A DNA stretch of 64,000 nt from Sphingomonas kyeonggiensis (GCF_014204495.1 NZ_JACHLN010000001.1:372001-436000); one strand, 5' to 3'; numbered from the stretch's first letter, positions 25,616 through 37,000 are shown. Translations and numbers: made by a program. The notes: a model not told the origin generated them from the sequence alone.

Positions 25616-26584
25616 ATGGCGTCGCCGATCAAGATCCTGCTCCAGACCACGATCCCGCCGGTCGAGGATGACTGGAACATCAGCCGCTTCTCGATGCTCC
25701 ACGCGCATCTTGCCGGCCTGACCGACGAAGATGGCGCGCCGCTGTTCGAAGTGACCGCGCGTGATCGCACCGCCCCTGGCACGCCCGACCCGGTGCTCTC
25801 GACCCTCGACGATTCCGATTTCGACCAGCTCTGGCTGTTCGCGGTCGATACCGGCGACGGGCTGGCCGACGAGGACTGCGCCGCGATCAGCCGCTTCCGC
25901 GAAAAGGGCCGCGGCCTGATGGTGACGCGTGACCATATGGATCTGGGCTGTTCGGTCTGCTCGCTCGGCGGCGTCGGCGCGGCGCATTATTTCCACACCC
26001 ACCATCTCGATCCGGACGAAGCGCGCAGGGTGATCGACGATCGCGAGACCAGCTATATCTCCTGGCCCAACTATCATTCGGGCGCGAACGGCGATTTCCA
26101 GGAGATCGCGATCCTCGGCGATGCCCATCCGGTGCTGCGCGACGATGACGCCCCCGGCGGCCTGATCCGCTATTTGCCCTCGCACCCGCATGAAGGCGCG
26201 GTCGGTGCGCCGGCGGACGATCCTTCGGCCCGCGTCGTCGCGATCAGCACCAGCAAGGTCAGCGGCAACGCATTCAACATCGCCGTCGCCTTCGAGCCTT
26301 CGGATCAGGGCGGCCCGGCCTGGGCGGAATCGACCTTCCACCATTTCGCCGATTACAATTGGGATCCCGCCAAGGGCTGCCCGACCTTCGTCAGCGAGGC
26401 GCCCGGCAACGCGCTGGCCGCATCGCGCGAAGCCCAGGCGTCGGTCCGCAACTATGTGCGCAACCTGGCACTCTGGCTGGCCGGCCAGCTGCCGATCGAC
26501 GAGCGCGCCCAGCAGCTCGATCGTGAGCTCGACGAAGCGCTCGAGGAAAGCTTCCCCGCGAGCGACTCCCCCGCGATCTACTGA
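25616..26584 (+). CDS. Uncharacterised protein with His/Cys-rich segment and 'FPASD' tail
   Basis: 322 residues from ATG 25616 (MASPIKILLQTTIPPVEDDW), chosen because GGGGAG precedes it; an ATG seven codons earlier lacks one. The first part resembles a Rossmann-like ThuA/amidotransferase fold ('ILLQTTIPP', 'QLWLFAVDTGDG', 'FREKGRGLMVTRDHMDLGC'). Residues ~98-130 are rich in His and Cys. 'STFHHFADYNWDP' lies near residue 240. The C-terminal ~20 residues ('LDEALEESFPASDSPAI') match a short acidic motif that in proteobacteria occurs mostly as small stand-alone proteins or tails. No enzyme activity can be named. The gene is convergent with the symporter and overlaps its 3' end by seven bases. Confidence 0.75.
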   Translation: MASPIKILLQTTIPPVEDDWNISRFSMLHAHLAGLTDEDGAPLFEVTARDRTAPGTPDPVLSTLDDSDFDQLWLFAVDTGDGLADEDCAAISRFREKGRGLMVTRDHMDLGCSVCSLGGVGAAHYFHTHHLDPDEARRVIDDRETSYISWPNYHSGANGDFQEIAILGDAHPVLRDDDAPGGLIRYLPSHPHEGAVGAPADDPSARVVAISTSKVSGNAFNIAVAFEPSDQGGPAWAESTFHHFADYNWDPAKGCPTFVSEAPGNALAASREAQASVRNYVRNLALWLAGQLPIDERAQQLDRELDEALEESFPASDSPAIY

Positions 26585-28128
26585 TCCGCGGTCCTGCCCG
26601 GTGGCGCGACGGCGACGAGGAACGCGACCGCGCTGCCGATGCAGAGCTGGAACGGGAAGGCAAGGTGCGCAAGCGCCCCGGGCAGGCCGATCTTGCCCGC
26701 GATCGCCGGCTGGAGCAGCAGCACCACGAAGAAGCCGGCGATCAGCGCGGCGATCACCGATCCGGTCGTCCCGCGCGGCGTAAAGATCGCGGTCATGTAG
26801 ACGCCGATCAGCCCGGCATAGGCGAACACCATCACCGACAGCGCGAATTCGAGCAGCCCGAGCTTCGCGTAATGCTGCCAGTAGAAGGACAGCACCGCGA
26901 CGATCAGCATCGCCACGCCGATCACGCCCATGCCCGCGCGTCCCGCCTGGACATAATGATGCTCGGGCACTTCGCTCCGCCCGGCCCGCCATGGCCGGTA
27001 GAAGTCCTCGATCAGCACCGACGACATCGCGTTGAGCGCCGAGTTGGTCGTCGCCACCGCCGCGGCGATGATCCCGGCGGTCACCAGCCCACGCAGGCCA
27101 GGCGGCAGCTGGGTGAGGATGTAGTGCATGAAGATGCTGATCTTCTCGCCGTCAAAGGCAAGGCTCGCGCCCGCCGTCGCACCGCCCATCAGCTCGGGCC
27201 GGTCGTAGAAGACATGGAGCAGCAGCCCGATCGTGATGAACAGCGCCACCACCGGCACCGTCGCGATCACCGACCAGTAGAGGCTGCGCGCGCCGGTCTT
27301 GGCGTCCTTGCAGGCGAGCAGGCGCTGGGTGGTGTCCTGGTCGAGTCCCGAGGACGCGATGTAGAGCAGCGCGATGCCGGTCACGATCGCCAGCAGCGAG
27401 AAGGGCTTCGACAGGTCGGTGGTCAGGTCGAACAGCCGCAGCTTGTCCGCCCCGTTCGGCGCATGGGCGAGGCCCTGCAGGATCTCGGCATTGGTCGCCG
27501 GAATGCCCGCGCGCAGATAGACCAGCACCGCGACCGCCGATCCGACGAAGATCACGAACTGGACCAGGTCGATCCACAGCACCGACTTGAGCCCGCCGAC
27601 AAAGGTCGAGAGGAAGGCAGCGGCAACAAGCACGGTAGCTGCGATGAAGATGCCCTGCGCGCTCACCGTGCCGGTCATCACCATCGCGATGGCAATGGCG
27701 GCGAGATAGATGCGCGCGCCGCCCGCCAGCACCCGGCCGAACAGGAACATGCCGCCCGCCCAACGCGTCGCCAGCGGCCCGAAGCGCTGGCCGAGCAACT
27801 CGTACACCGTCGTCACCCGCGCCGCGTAGAAGCGCGGGATCAGCACATGCGCGACGAAGATCGCGCCGATCAGCCCGCCCAGATTGGTGCCGAGATAGGT
27901 GAAGTCGCCGTGGTAGCCGAAGTCCGGCGCGCCGAGGAATGTCGCCGCCGATTGCGTGGCGGAAAGCACCGAGATCGCGGCGAGCCAGGCGGGCACATTG
28001 CCGCCGGCGAGGAAATACTCCTTCGCCGTGCCGGTATGGCGCGGCGTGAACAGCCAGCCACCGGCGATCAGCACCGTCAGGTAGAGGAGGATGACGACCC
28101 AGTCGGTCAGGCTGAAAGGCAGGTGCAT
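26578..28128 (-). CDS. Sodium:solute symporter (SSS family), probable muropeptide/amino-sugar importer
   Basis: 516 residues from ATG 28128 (MHLPFSLTDWVVILLYLTVL), preceded by GAGG. A longer in-frame reading runs into the upstream gene and is rejected. The SSS core is clear: 'GGWLFTPRHTGTAKEYFLAGG', 'WLAAISVLSATQSAATFLG', 'SGLDQDTTQRLLACKD' and 'GIIAAAVATTNSALNAMSS'. About 13 hydrophobic segments. It follows namZ by eight bases in a peptidoglycan-scavenging operon, so its cargo is inferred to be MurNAc, a GlcNAc-MurNAc fragment or related amino sugar. Confidence 0.9.
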   Translation of the reverse strand: MHLPFSLTDWVVILLYLTVLIAGGWLFTPRHTGTAKEYFLAGGNVPAWLAAISVLSATQSAATFLGAPDFGYHGDFTYLGTNLGGLIGAIFVAHVLIPRFYAARVTTVYELLGQRFGPLATRWAGGMFLFGRVLAGGARIYLAAIAIAMVMTGTVSAQGIFIAATVLVAAAFLSTFVGGLKSVLWIDLVQFVIFVGSAVAVLVYLRAGIPATNAEILQGLAHAPNGADKLRLFDLTTDLSKPFSLLAIVTGIALLYIASSGLDQDTTQRLLACKDAKTGARSLYWSVIATVPVVALFITIGLLLHVFYDRPELMGGATAGASLAFDGEKISIFMHYILTQLPPGLRGLVTAGIIAAAVATTNSALNAMSSVLIEDFYRPWRAGRSEVPEHHYVQAGRAGMGVIGVAMLIVAVLSFYWQHYAKLGLLEFALSVMVFAYAGLIGVYMTAIFTPRGTTGSVIAALIAGFFVVLLLQPAIAGKIGLPGALAHLAFPFQLCIGSAVAFLVAVAPPGRTADQ

Positions 28129-28136
28129 CGCGGTCC

Positions 28137-29378
28137 TCAGTACAGCAGGTAGCGCGCACGCCGCGCCTTGAAGCGGTTGAGATCGGCTTGCCAGCCGGCG
28201 GCGATCCTCTTCGGGTCGACACCCGCCTTGATCTGGTCGAGCACCGCGCGGTTGCGCAGCAGCCGGTCGACCTTCTCGATCTGGAAAGTGGCGCCATAGA
28301 GTTTCCACAAGGCCGCAACCGCCTCGACGCCCAGCGCCGGCGCGTCGATCCGGTCACGGTCGAGCAGCAGCACTTCGACGCCCTGCACGCGCTGCCCGGC
28401 AAAGGGATAGAGCTTGTCGTTCGCCGGCACATAGGTGACCGGCAGGAACCGCACGCCGGCAATCCCCCGCGCGTTCAGATAGGCGGCCAGCTCGGTACCC
28501 TTGATCCAGGGCGCGCCGAAGCGGAGGAACGGCGCCTCGCCCGGTCCCTTGATGTTGACGTTGGTGCCCTCGAGCAGCGCCGTCCCCGCATAGGCGGTGG
28601 CCTGCGTGATGCTGCGCAGGTTCGGCGAGGGATTGATCCACAGCAGCCCGGTCTGGTCGTACCAGTCGGCGCGCTTCCAGCCGGTCGTCCGCACCACGGT
28701 CAGCTTCGCACCGATCCGGTCCTCGGCGTTGAACATCGTTGCCAACTCGCCCATCGTCATGCCCGGGCGCATCGGCTCGCTATGGGCATTGGTGTAGTCC
28801 TCACGCCCCGGCGTCGAGACCGGCCCCTGCACTGCCAGCCCGCCCAGCGGGTTCGGCCGGTCGAGTATGATCACTTCCACGCCGTTCGCCGCGCAGGCCT
28901 GGAGGAAATATTTGGTGAGCGTCTGGAAGGTCCAGTAGCGCACGCCCGCATCCTGCAGGTCGATCACCACCGCGTCGAGCCCGGCAAGCTGCGCCGCGCT
29001 CGGCCGTTTCTCGGCATCGGTGCGGCCATAGAGGCTGGTGATCGCCAGCCCGCTTGCCGCATCGACCTTGTCGTCGATGTCCATGTCGTCGGTCAGCGCG
29101 TTGATGCCATGCTCGCCGCTGAACAGCTTGACCACGGCCATGCCGGGCACCGCAGCCTGCCCCTCGGTGCGAAGCACGTCGATCGTCCGGCGCCCCTCGC
29201 GATTGACGCTGATCGGATTGGCGAGGACCGCCAGCTTCAGCTTGCCGCCATGCCGCGCGGCCACCGCCCGCAGCTGGGCGAAGCCGTTCTGCTGCAGTAC
29301 ATCGATCCCGGTGCGCACCTGCGCCGCCGCCGGGGTCGCCACCAGCAATGCGAGCAGGAGGACAAGCAGCCGCCTCAC
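28137..29378 (-). CDS. namZ: Exo-beta-N-acetylmuramidase NamZ (DUF1343, GH171)
   Basis: 413 residues with a signal peptide (MRRLLVLLLALLVATPAAAQ). Family marks include 'GIDVLQQNGFAQL', 'FSGEHGINA', 'SLYGRT', 'VIDLQDAGVRYWTF', 'LDRPNPLGG', 'GLLWINPSPNLRS' and 'LLEGTNVN', ending in the DUF1343 tail 'YLLY'. NamZ enzymes release terminal MurNAc from the non-reducing end of glycan strands in the periplasm. The 'GTNVNIKGPGEAPFLRFG' segment differs from the more usual 'E-G-R-G-T' form, which may signal a substrate shift. Overlaps the upstream serine hydrolase by four bases. Confidence 0.92.
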   Translation of the reverse strand: MRRLLVLLLALLVATPAAAQVRTGIDVLQQNGFAQLRAVAARHGGKLKLAVLANPISVNREGRRTIDVLRTEGQAAVPGMAVVKLFSGEHGINALTDDMDIDDKVDAASGLAITSLYGRTDAEKRPSAAQLAGLDAVVIDLQDAGVRYWTFQTLTKYFLQACAANGVEVIILDRPNPLGGLAVQGPVSTPGREDYTNAHSEPMRPGMTMGELATMFNAEDRIGAKLTVVRTTGWKRADWYDQTGLLWINPSPNLRSITQATAYAGTALLEGTNVNIKGPGEAPFLRFGAPWIKGTELAAYLNARGIAGVRFLPVTYVPANDKLYPFAGQRVQGVEVLLLDRDRIDAPALGVEAVAALWKLYGATFQIEKVDRLLRNRAVLDQIKAGVDPKRIAAGWQADLNRFKARRARYLLY

Positions 29379-30553
29379 TTTGCCGCATCCAGCGCGGTCA
29401 GCACGGCGGTATGGATCGCCGGCCGCGCCTTGAAGATCTCGGCATTGTTGCGGGTCGGGTTCACCCGGTTGGTAAGCAGGATGATGAACGCGTCGCGGTC
29501 CGGATCGATATAGATCGATGTCCCGGTAAAGCCGGTATGGATGATCGCGCGAGGCGAGCCCAGCGGCCCTGTGAATCCCTTCTCCGAAGGCATGTCCCAG
29601 CCCAACGCCCGGCTGCTCCCGGCGGGCAGGCCCTGGGGCTGCATGAACAGCTTCACCGTCTCGGGCTTGAGCAATCGCCGCCCATGCCAGCGGCCGCGAT
29701 TCAGATAGAGCTGCGCGATCTTCGCGAGGTCGGCAGCCGTCGAGAACAAACCGGCATGGCCGGCAACGCCGCCCATCATATAGGCATTCTCGTCATGCAC
29801 CTGCCCGCGCATCATCCGGTGGCGGTAGATGTCGTCCTGCTCGGTCGGCACGATCCGGGACATCAGCTTCGGCGACGGGTTGAACCCCGTGTCCTTCATG
29901 CCGAGCGGCCCGAACAATTCCTTCTTCAGGAACCCATCCAGCGGCTGGCCGGAGATACGCTCGACGATCTCGCCGACCAGGATCAGGTTGAAGTCCTGAT
30001 AGACATAGACGGTCCCCGGCGGGCTGCCGACCGGCATGGTATGAATCTGGCGGAGGATACCGGCACGGTCGCCGGCATGCGTCCAGAGTGGCCCGCCCGG
30101 CGCCTTGAACCCCGAACTGTGGCTGAGCAGATGCCGCACGGTGATCGCCTCGTGCCCCGGCGTACCGGCGAATTCGGGGAGGTAGCGCTGCACCGGCGCA
30201 TCGAGGTCGAGCTGCCCGCGATCGTAGAGCAGCGCGGCCGCGCTGGTCGTCGCCACCACCTTGGTGAGCGAGGCCAGGTCGAAGATCGCATTGCGGGGCA
30301 TCACCGGCGCGCCCGCTTCGCTGTCGATATGGCCGAACGCCTTCACCGCCAGCAGCTTGCCATGCTGCCCGACCGCGAGCACCGCGCCGGGGAACGCCTT
30401 GCCGACCCAGGCATCGACTTCGGCAAAGGCAGGGGCCAGTTGCACATGGCGCGCGGCGGCATGGGAAGCGGGCGGCGGCGCGGGATTGGCCGCACCGGGC
30501 AGGAGCAGCGCGCCGGCGACCAGCAGCGGCCAGTATCGTCCCGTCGCGGCCAT
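29375..30553 (-). CDS. Exported serine hydrolase of the beta-lactamase/AmiE type
   Basis: 392 residues from ATG 30553 (MAATGRYWPLLVAGALLLPG), with GGGGAG upstream. An earlier in-frame start lacks an SD. It carries the penicillin-recognising triad pattern: S-x-x-K in 'FDLASLTKVVATT', Tyr...Asn in 'YVYQDFNLILVGEIVE', and 'IHTGFTGTS' in the KTG-like position. In Bacillus subtilis the paralogous AmiE (once called a beta-lactamase) is an N-acetylmuramyl-L-alanine amidase encoded beside namZ. The same pairing here supports peptide removal from muropeptides over antibiotic resistance. It is the first gene of the operon. Confidence 0.87.
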   Translation of the reverse strand: MAATGRYWPLLVAGALLLPGAANPAPPPASHAAARHVQLAPAFAEVDAWVGKAFPGAVLAVGQHGKLLAVKAFGHIDSEAGAPVMPRNAIFDLASLTKVVATTSAAALLYDRGQLDLDAPVQRYLPEFAGTPGHEAITVRHLLSHSSGFKAPGGPLWTHAGDRAGILRQIHTMPVGSPPGTVYVYQDFNLILVGEIVERISGQPLDGFLKKELFGPLGMKDTGFNPSPKLMSRIVPTEQDDIYRHRMMRGQVHDENAYMMGGVAGHAGLFSTAADLAKIAQLYLNRGRWHGRRLLKPETVKLFMQPQGLPAGSSRALGWDMPSEKGFTGPLGSPRAIIHTGFTGTSIYIDPDRDAFIILLTNRVNPTRNNAEIFKARPAIHTAVLTALDAAK

Positions 30554-30663
30554 CTTCTTCTCCCCAGCGTCCCGCATTTCGCGGCAGCATGGGGTGGGCG
30601 CGGCCACGGGGTCAAGGAACCGCGCCTTGCCCGCCTATAACCAGCGGGCAAGGCGCCAGTGCA

Positions 30664-31029
30664 TCACTGCGCGGCTTCGTCCGCGTCGATCACGCCATTC
30701 TTGTTGGCATCGGCCCGGTCGAACTTGGCGAGGTCCTCGGCCGCCAGCTCGTCGGCGCTGACACTGCCGTCGCCATTGGTGTCGAGCCGCTTGAAGCGGC
30801 GATCGACCTTGGCCTGGTCCATCGTCTCGCCGCGCTTCTCGGCTGCCTTGGTCATGAACGCCAGCAGCTCGGCCGGGCTCGCCTTGCCGTCGCCATTGGT
30901 GTCGAGGTTCTTGAACTTCTTGGCCGATGCCGCCTGGGCATCGGCGCGGGTCTGGCCGGCCTTCTGCGCCAGCGCCTGGCCCGAGATCAGCAGCGCGCCC
31001 ATGGCAATCGCGATCTTCAACGTCTTCAT
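30664..31029 (-). CDS. Secreted EF-hand calcium-binding protein
   Basis: 121 residues from ATG 31029 with AAGGAG upstream. Signal peptide MKTLKIAIAMGALLISGQAL, ending 'ALAQ'. Three EF-hand loops are visible, 'DTNGDGKASPAE', 'DTNGDGSVSADE' and 'DANKNGVIDADE', and a possible degenerate fourth is absent. Periplasmic calcium binding is expected, and the partner is unknown. It lies 30 bases after the autotransporter stop on the same strand, so it may be co-expressed with that calcium-prone repeat protein. Confidence 0.9.
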   Translation of the reverse strand: MKTLKIAIAMGALLISGQALAQKAGQTRADAQAASAKKFKNLDTNGDGKASPAELLAFMTKAAEKRGETMDQAKVDRRFKRLDTNGDGSVSADELAAEDLAKFDRADANKNGVIDADEAAQ

Positions 31030-31058
31030 GTCCAACTCTCCTTGGTTTTTCTTCTCGA

Positions 31059-34000
31059 TCAGAACCGGAACCCGGCGCTCGCACGTGCGGTCACGCCCGA
31101 TCCGCCGCTACCGGTCTCCCCGCGCACGCCCATGCCCAGGACGAAGCGGCCGACATTGGTGGAAGCATCGATCCGCCCGGTCACCACCGTGCGGCCGAAC
31201 CGCGCCCCGCTCGCTTCGAAACCATTGCCGGTATCGACGAACTTGAACAGCCGCCGCGCTTCCGGATCGCCCAGATAGGAGCGCCCGCCCAGGTCGCCGC
31301 TCAGCGTCACACCGTTGATCGTCGCAGTGCCGCGCACGCCGTAATTGGCCAGCGTCGTGGTGCTGCGCGCCTTGCCCGCGACCAGCGCCGCGGCACCGCC
31401 CCATTCCTGCACCCGGTCGAAGCTCGCCGAACTCACGCTGGCGCCGACATAGGGCCCGACGCGCGCGTTCTTGCCCATCGGCGCCATCCAGGCGAGCTCG
31501 CCGAAGCTGGTATAGCTATGGCCGTCGCCGTCCGAGGTCAGGTGATTGGTGAGGCCGCCGAATGCGATCCGCCGATCGGTGGACAGGGTATGCGCCGAAT
31601 AGCCCGCGCCGCCGGCGATCCGCAGCCCGCCCCAGCTGTAACCGAAATAGGCAAAGGCCGAATTGCTCACCAGCTTGCCGTCGCTCGCCCGCGCATCGAG
31701 GCTGAGATCGTTCTTCGCATAGCGATAGGAGAAGCCGTAGCGCAGCGTATCGCCGGTCACTTCGATGCCACCCGAGATCACCTGGCGATCGGACTCGATG
31801 CCCGCCAGGCCATCGCGTGCACCTGCCTTGAGCTGGCCGAGGTCGCCCGCGATCCACGCGGTCCTCTTCTGCCCGCGTGGCCCGTCGATCCGCCCGATCA
31901 GCTCGCGCGCGGTGTCATGTCCGTCGCGCCCGGCAACCGTCATGCCGGCCGCGAACACTTCGCCCGAAAGCTGGTCGAACGCATTCCGCGCGTCACCGGC
32001 GTTGAGCCCGATCACCGCGTCGAACACCTCGCCCGAGCTCCGCGCGCCGACCGCAGCGGCAACCGCGACCTGGTTCGGCGTCTGCGCCACCGCGCCCAGG
32101 CTCACATCGTTGCGCAGCAGCCGCAGCTGTACGCTCGCGGCGCTGTAGACCAGCGACGGCGTCAGGAAGGCGAGATCGGTGACGACGCTGCCGAACGTAC
32201 CGGTCACGCTCGATCCGGACAGGATCGTGTAGGTGGTGAGCGGCAGGAAATTGGTCGCCCCGCCAGTCAGCACCGAGACCGAGCCGCCATTGATCGTCAC
32301 CGTGCCGGTGGCGATGATCTGGTCCGAGATGCCGGTCGGCGACACTTCGACCTGATAGGTCGAACCCGCCGCGAAGGTCAGGCTGCCCGCCACGTTGAGC
32401 GTGCCGATCGAATTGCCCGGCGCCACCGTGCCGGTGACGCTCAGCGATCCCGTCCTGCCCGATCCGCCCAGCCGCCCGTTCGCGCCGATCGTCAGCGTGC
32501 CCGCCAACGAGCCGTTCACCACCAGCAGGCCCTCGTTGATCGTGGTCGAGCCGGTGTACGTGTTGGCGCCGTTCAGCGTCAGCGTGCCGGCGCCCGACTT
32601 GACCAGCCGGCCGGTTCCCGAGAGCACGCCTGAATAGCTCGAGCCGTTCACGCTGTTCACGGTCAGCACCGCGCTGCCGAGCGCGATGTTGCCGTCACCG
32701 GCCAGCCCGCCCACGGTCGTCGCGAAGTTGGCCAGGTTGACCGCGCCCGGCGCCGTCACGGTAAGCACGCCGCTGCCGAATGCGTTGGCGATGCCCGCAG
32801 CCAGCGTGCCGCCGGTCACAGTCGTGCCGCCGGAGTAAGTGTTGGCGGCGCCAAGCGTCAGCGTGCCGGTCCCGGTCTTCACCAGGCTGCCGGTGCCGCT
32901 GATCACGCCGGTGAAGCTGCTGTTCGCGCTCCCCCCGGCGCTCAGCGATCCGCTGCCGAGCAGCACGCGTCCCGCGCCGCTCAGCGTGCCCGCGACCAGG
33001 CTGCCGCCATTGACGTCGAGCGTCGCCCCGCTCGCCACGCTCAACGCACCGCCGCCGGTGATCGAGCCGCCATCCAGCCGCAGCGTTCCCGCCGAGACAT
33101 TGGTGGCGCCGGTATAGCTGTTCGCTCCGGCCAGCGTGAACACGCCGCTGCCCGCCTTGGTCAGCCCGCCGCTGCCGCTGATCGTGCCGGCATAGCGCGT
33201 GTCGGTATTGCCGCCGCCGGTGGTCAAGCTCCCGCCCGAAAGCGTGACGCTACCCGCGCCGGCGAGGCCGGCAATGGTCTGCGAGGCAGCAAGATCAAGC
33301 GTTGCACCCGCCGCGATGGTCACATTGGTGCCCGTCGGCAACGCCCCGCCCACGCCGGCACGAAGGATGCCGCCGGCAACGGTGGTGGCCCCCGCATAGC
33401 TGTTGGCCCCGCTCAGGATCAGCGTGCCCGTGTCGAGCTTGTTGATCCCGCCGCTGCCGCCGATCCCAGCGCTGATCGTCGCCACCACGCCCGGATCGAC
33501 ACGGATATTGGTCTGGGCATCGGCCAGGCTCAGCGAACCGGTGCCCGCCGCGATCACATAGCCATCGGTCATGAACTGCATGCCGGTGACGCTGATCGCG
33601 CCATCCACCGTGACCGTACCCGCAGCGCCCTGGAACACAGCGAAGCGCCCGCCCCAGCTGTCGTTCGCGGCCCCGTTCGCGTTGGTCCAGTTGGTCCGAG
33701 CGCTGGACCAACTGCCCGAACCGCCGCCGATCGCGCCATTCGCGCTGGTGCCCGCACCGTCCCAGAACTGAATCTCGGGGACGATATTGTCATAGACCAG
33801 GTTGACCTGGTTTCCGATCGAGGTCTGCAGGTTGATGTGCGGGACGTTGGAACCCGCCGGCAACGCACCGATCGCCAGCCCATTGTCGGTCAGCGCACCC
33901 GTATAGTCGATCAGGCGATAGACGCCGACGCCGAAGCCGCCGAGATCGGTCACGTTGAGCGTGCCATCGAGCGTCAGGTCGCCATTGACCTGGATCCGGT

Positions 34001-37000
34001 CGCTTACGCCCGCAACGTTCGGCGCGCCGAGCCCCATGTCGAGCGCCGAGCCCGCGGAGAGGACCAGCCCGCCGGTGGTCAGCGTCCCTGCGCCCGCGCC
34101 ACCGGCCGCGAGATGCGCGCCGTCGGCGATCGTCACTATGCCGCCCGCACTGCCCGATCCGCTCAGCGTCGCGCCGCTCGCGACATTCACCGCGCCCGCG
34201 ACGCTGCCATCGAGCTGCAGCGTGCCCGCATCCACCTGGGTCGCGCCGAGATAGGCATTGGCGCCGCCCAGAGTCAGCGTGCCGGTGCCCGTCTTGGTCA
34301 GCCCGCCGGCACCGCTCGCGATGCCGCTGAAGCTGTCATTGGCGTTGAGCCCGCCGGTAATGAGGTTCGCGCCGAGCAGCACGCTGCCCGCGCCGTTGAG
34401 CCCGCCGACACTCTGGTCCGCGCGGATATCCAGCGTCCCGGCCGCGGCGACATTGACGTTGCTGGTCACCGGCAGGGCACTGCCGTTCAGCGCGACCAGC
34501 GTGCCGCCGAGCACATTGGTCGCGCCGGCATAACCGTTGGCCCCCGACAGGATCAGCGTGCCGGCATCATTCTTCACCAGCCCGCCGCTGCCGCCGATGC
34601 CCGCGCTGATCGTCGCGGTCACGCCCGGATCGACGCGGATGTTGGTCAGCGGGCTGTCGGCGCTCAGCGTGCCGGTACCGTCGGCGATCTCATAGCCGTC
34701 GGTCATGAACTGCGCGCCGGTGAACAGGATGGCGTCGTCCACCGTCACCGTGCCGGCGGTGCCGCCGAACACGCCGAATGCGCCGGACCAGGCGCTGTTG
34801 TTGGTCGCCGCCGCATCGGTCCAGTTGGGGAAGCTGTTGGTCCAGCTGCCGCTGCCGCCCTGTGCGATGCCGTCGCCCGAATTGTCGGTGCCATCCCAGA
34901 ACTGGATCGTGGTCGCCGCCGGCGTGCCGTAGATCAGGTTCACCTGGGTCGCGACCGAGGTCTGGATCGTCATCAGGCTGCCATTGGCGCCCGCCGGTAC
35001 CCCGCCGATCACCAGGCCATTGTCGGTCAGCGCGCCGCTATAGTCGATCAGGCGATAGACGCCCTCGCCGAACCCGCCGACATCGTTGATGTTGAGCGTG
35101 CCGTCGAGCACCAGGTCGCCATTCACCTGGATCCGGTCGCCGGTCCCCGGCGCAGCCAGATCATAGGCGAGCAGCGAGCCCGCGGAGAGGACCAGCCCGT
35201 CGACATTGAGCTTGCCCACGCCATTGCTGCCCGGCGCGAGCGTGCCGTTGTCGACGCTCAGCACGCCATAGATCCGCGCCGCACCCGTCAGCGTCGCCCC
35301 GCTGGTGACGCTGGTCGCGCCGCTCCACCGGGTGAGCGCCACGGTGCCGCCGGTCACGCTGAGCTGGCCGCTGGCGGTGTTCGCGCCCGACAGGGTCAGC
35401 GTGCCGCTGCCGACCTTGGTCAGCCCGCCCAGGCCGCTGATCACGCCGGAGAACTCGGTGTCGCCGCCGCCCGCTCCGGTGGTCAGTATCGCGCCGCCGG
35501 AACTGCCGCTGCTGGTCCGGATCGAGCCGTTGCCCGAGATGTTGGCGACCGTCTGGTTGCGCGCGACCGGGGTGCTGACATTGACGGTCTGGCCATCGAC
35601 GATCGTCGGCGTGGTCGTCGTGTCGGTCATGTCGATGACGCCGAGATTGGTGACGATCAGCGCCGAATTGGCCGAGAAGCTGTTGTCGGTCATGCCCGAG
35701 CGCAACCGCCCGTTGCTGACCACCGTGTCGCCGGAATAGCTGTTCTGCCCGAACAGGGTGAGCTGGCCGGTGTTGACGATCTGCACGCCGCCGCTGCCGC
35801 TGATCGTGCCGGTGTTGGTCACCGTGCTGGTGCGGTTCTGGATCAGCGTGCCGTCGTTGACGATCGTCCCGGCGATCGAACCGCCCGAGCTGCCGCTGTC
35901 GTCATAGCGCAACGTCGCGCCGGCCGAGATCGTCGCGCCGTTCCGCAGCGTCTGGCTGTTGGTGATGCCCCAGGTACCGCCCTGCACGTTGAGCGTGTCG
36001 ACGCCGCTGGTGTTCACCAGCAACTGCGATCCGGTGCCGGTCAGGTTGAGGATGTCGGTGGAATTGGCGTTGGTGGTGATCGAGATGTTGCCGTTGATCA
36101 CCGCGCCGGTCTCGATGGTCAGCGTGTTGACAGTGCCGGCGACGGGCGAGCCGCCGATCGCCACCGCATTACCGCTGGCATTGCTGCCCGTGCCCGCCGA
36201 GGTGACGCTGCCGGCCGCCAGGGTGACGCTGTTCAGCGTGCTCGTCGCGCTCAGATTGATCCGGATCGCTTCGCGCGTGAGGGTCGAGGTGGTCAGCCCC
36301 CCCTCGCCGCCGCTCATCGTGCCGCGGTTGATGATGGTGCTGTTGCCGGCACCGATCACGCCATAGACGCCGCTGATAACGCCTCCGGCTTCGTTGGTGA
36401 GCACCAGGGTGCCGTTCGCGCGCACGCCTTCGCCCTGCGTCGCGCTATAGACCGGCTGGCCGTTGGTGTCGGTTCCCGTCTGTACCACCGCGCCGGTGCC
36501 GGTGATCGTGCCCGCGTTGACGATCGTCGCGCTCGCGGAGGTGAGCACGCCCTGATTGCCGCTGATCGATCCGCCGGCGAGGTTGGTGAGGTTGAGCACC
36601 GCGCCCGGGATCGTCACTTCCACCCCCTGCGACGCCTGGCCGATCCCGGCCGTGTTGGTCGCGCCGGTGCTGACGATCGTGCCCGAATTGTTGATCGTGA
36701 TCACGCCGCTGTCGGCGGCAGTGGCGGTGATCTGGATCGCGTCGTTCGCGCCGCGGATCAGGCCGCTATTGTTGATCGTGATCGTCCGCTCCCAGACGGG
36801 CGCCGGCGTGTTGCCGCTGGCCGCGCCGCCGGTGCCGCTGATCGCGCGGCCATTGGTCGTGCTGGTCGGCGTGCCTTCGATCGTGCCGTTGTTGGTGATG
36901 ACGATGCCGGTGCCGGTGCTGGCACCGTTGATCGTCACCGCGCGGTTGCCCGCCACCTGGATCGTCCCGCCTGCCGCCACGGTCAGCGTGTCGTCGGCGT

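Noticed and set aside
25124..26992. A 622-codon - strand frame
   Set aside because: Covers the ends of cobU, the unknown protein and the symporter gene; no start signal or domain.
29375..30553. Class C beta-lactamase (antibiotic resistance)
   Set aside because: Has the fold motifs, but it is coupled to namZ and a symporter as AmiE-type amidases are, and lacks a typical AmpC Y-x-N spacing.
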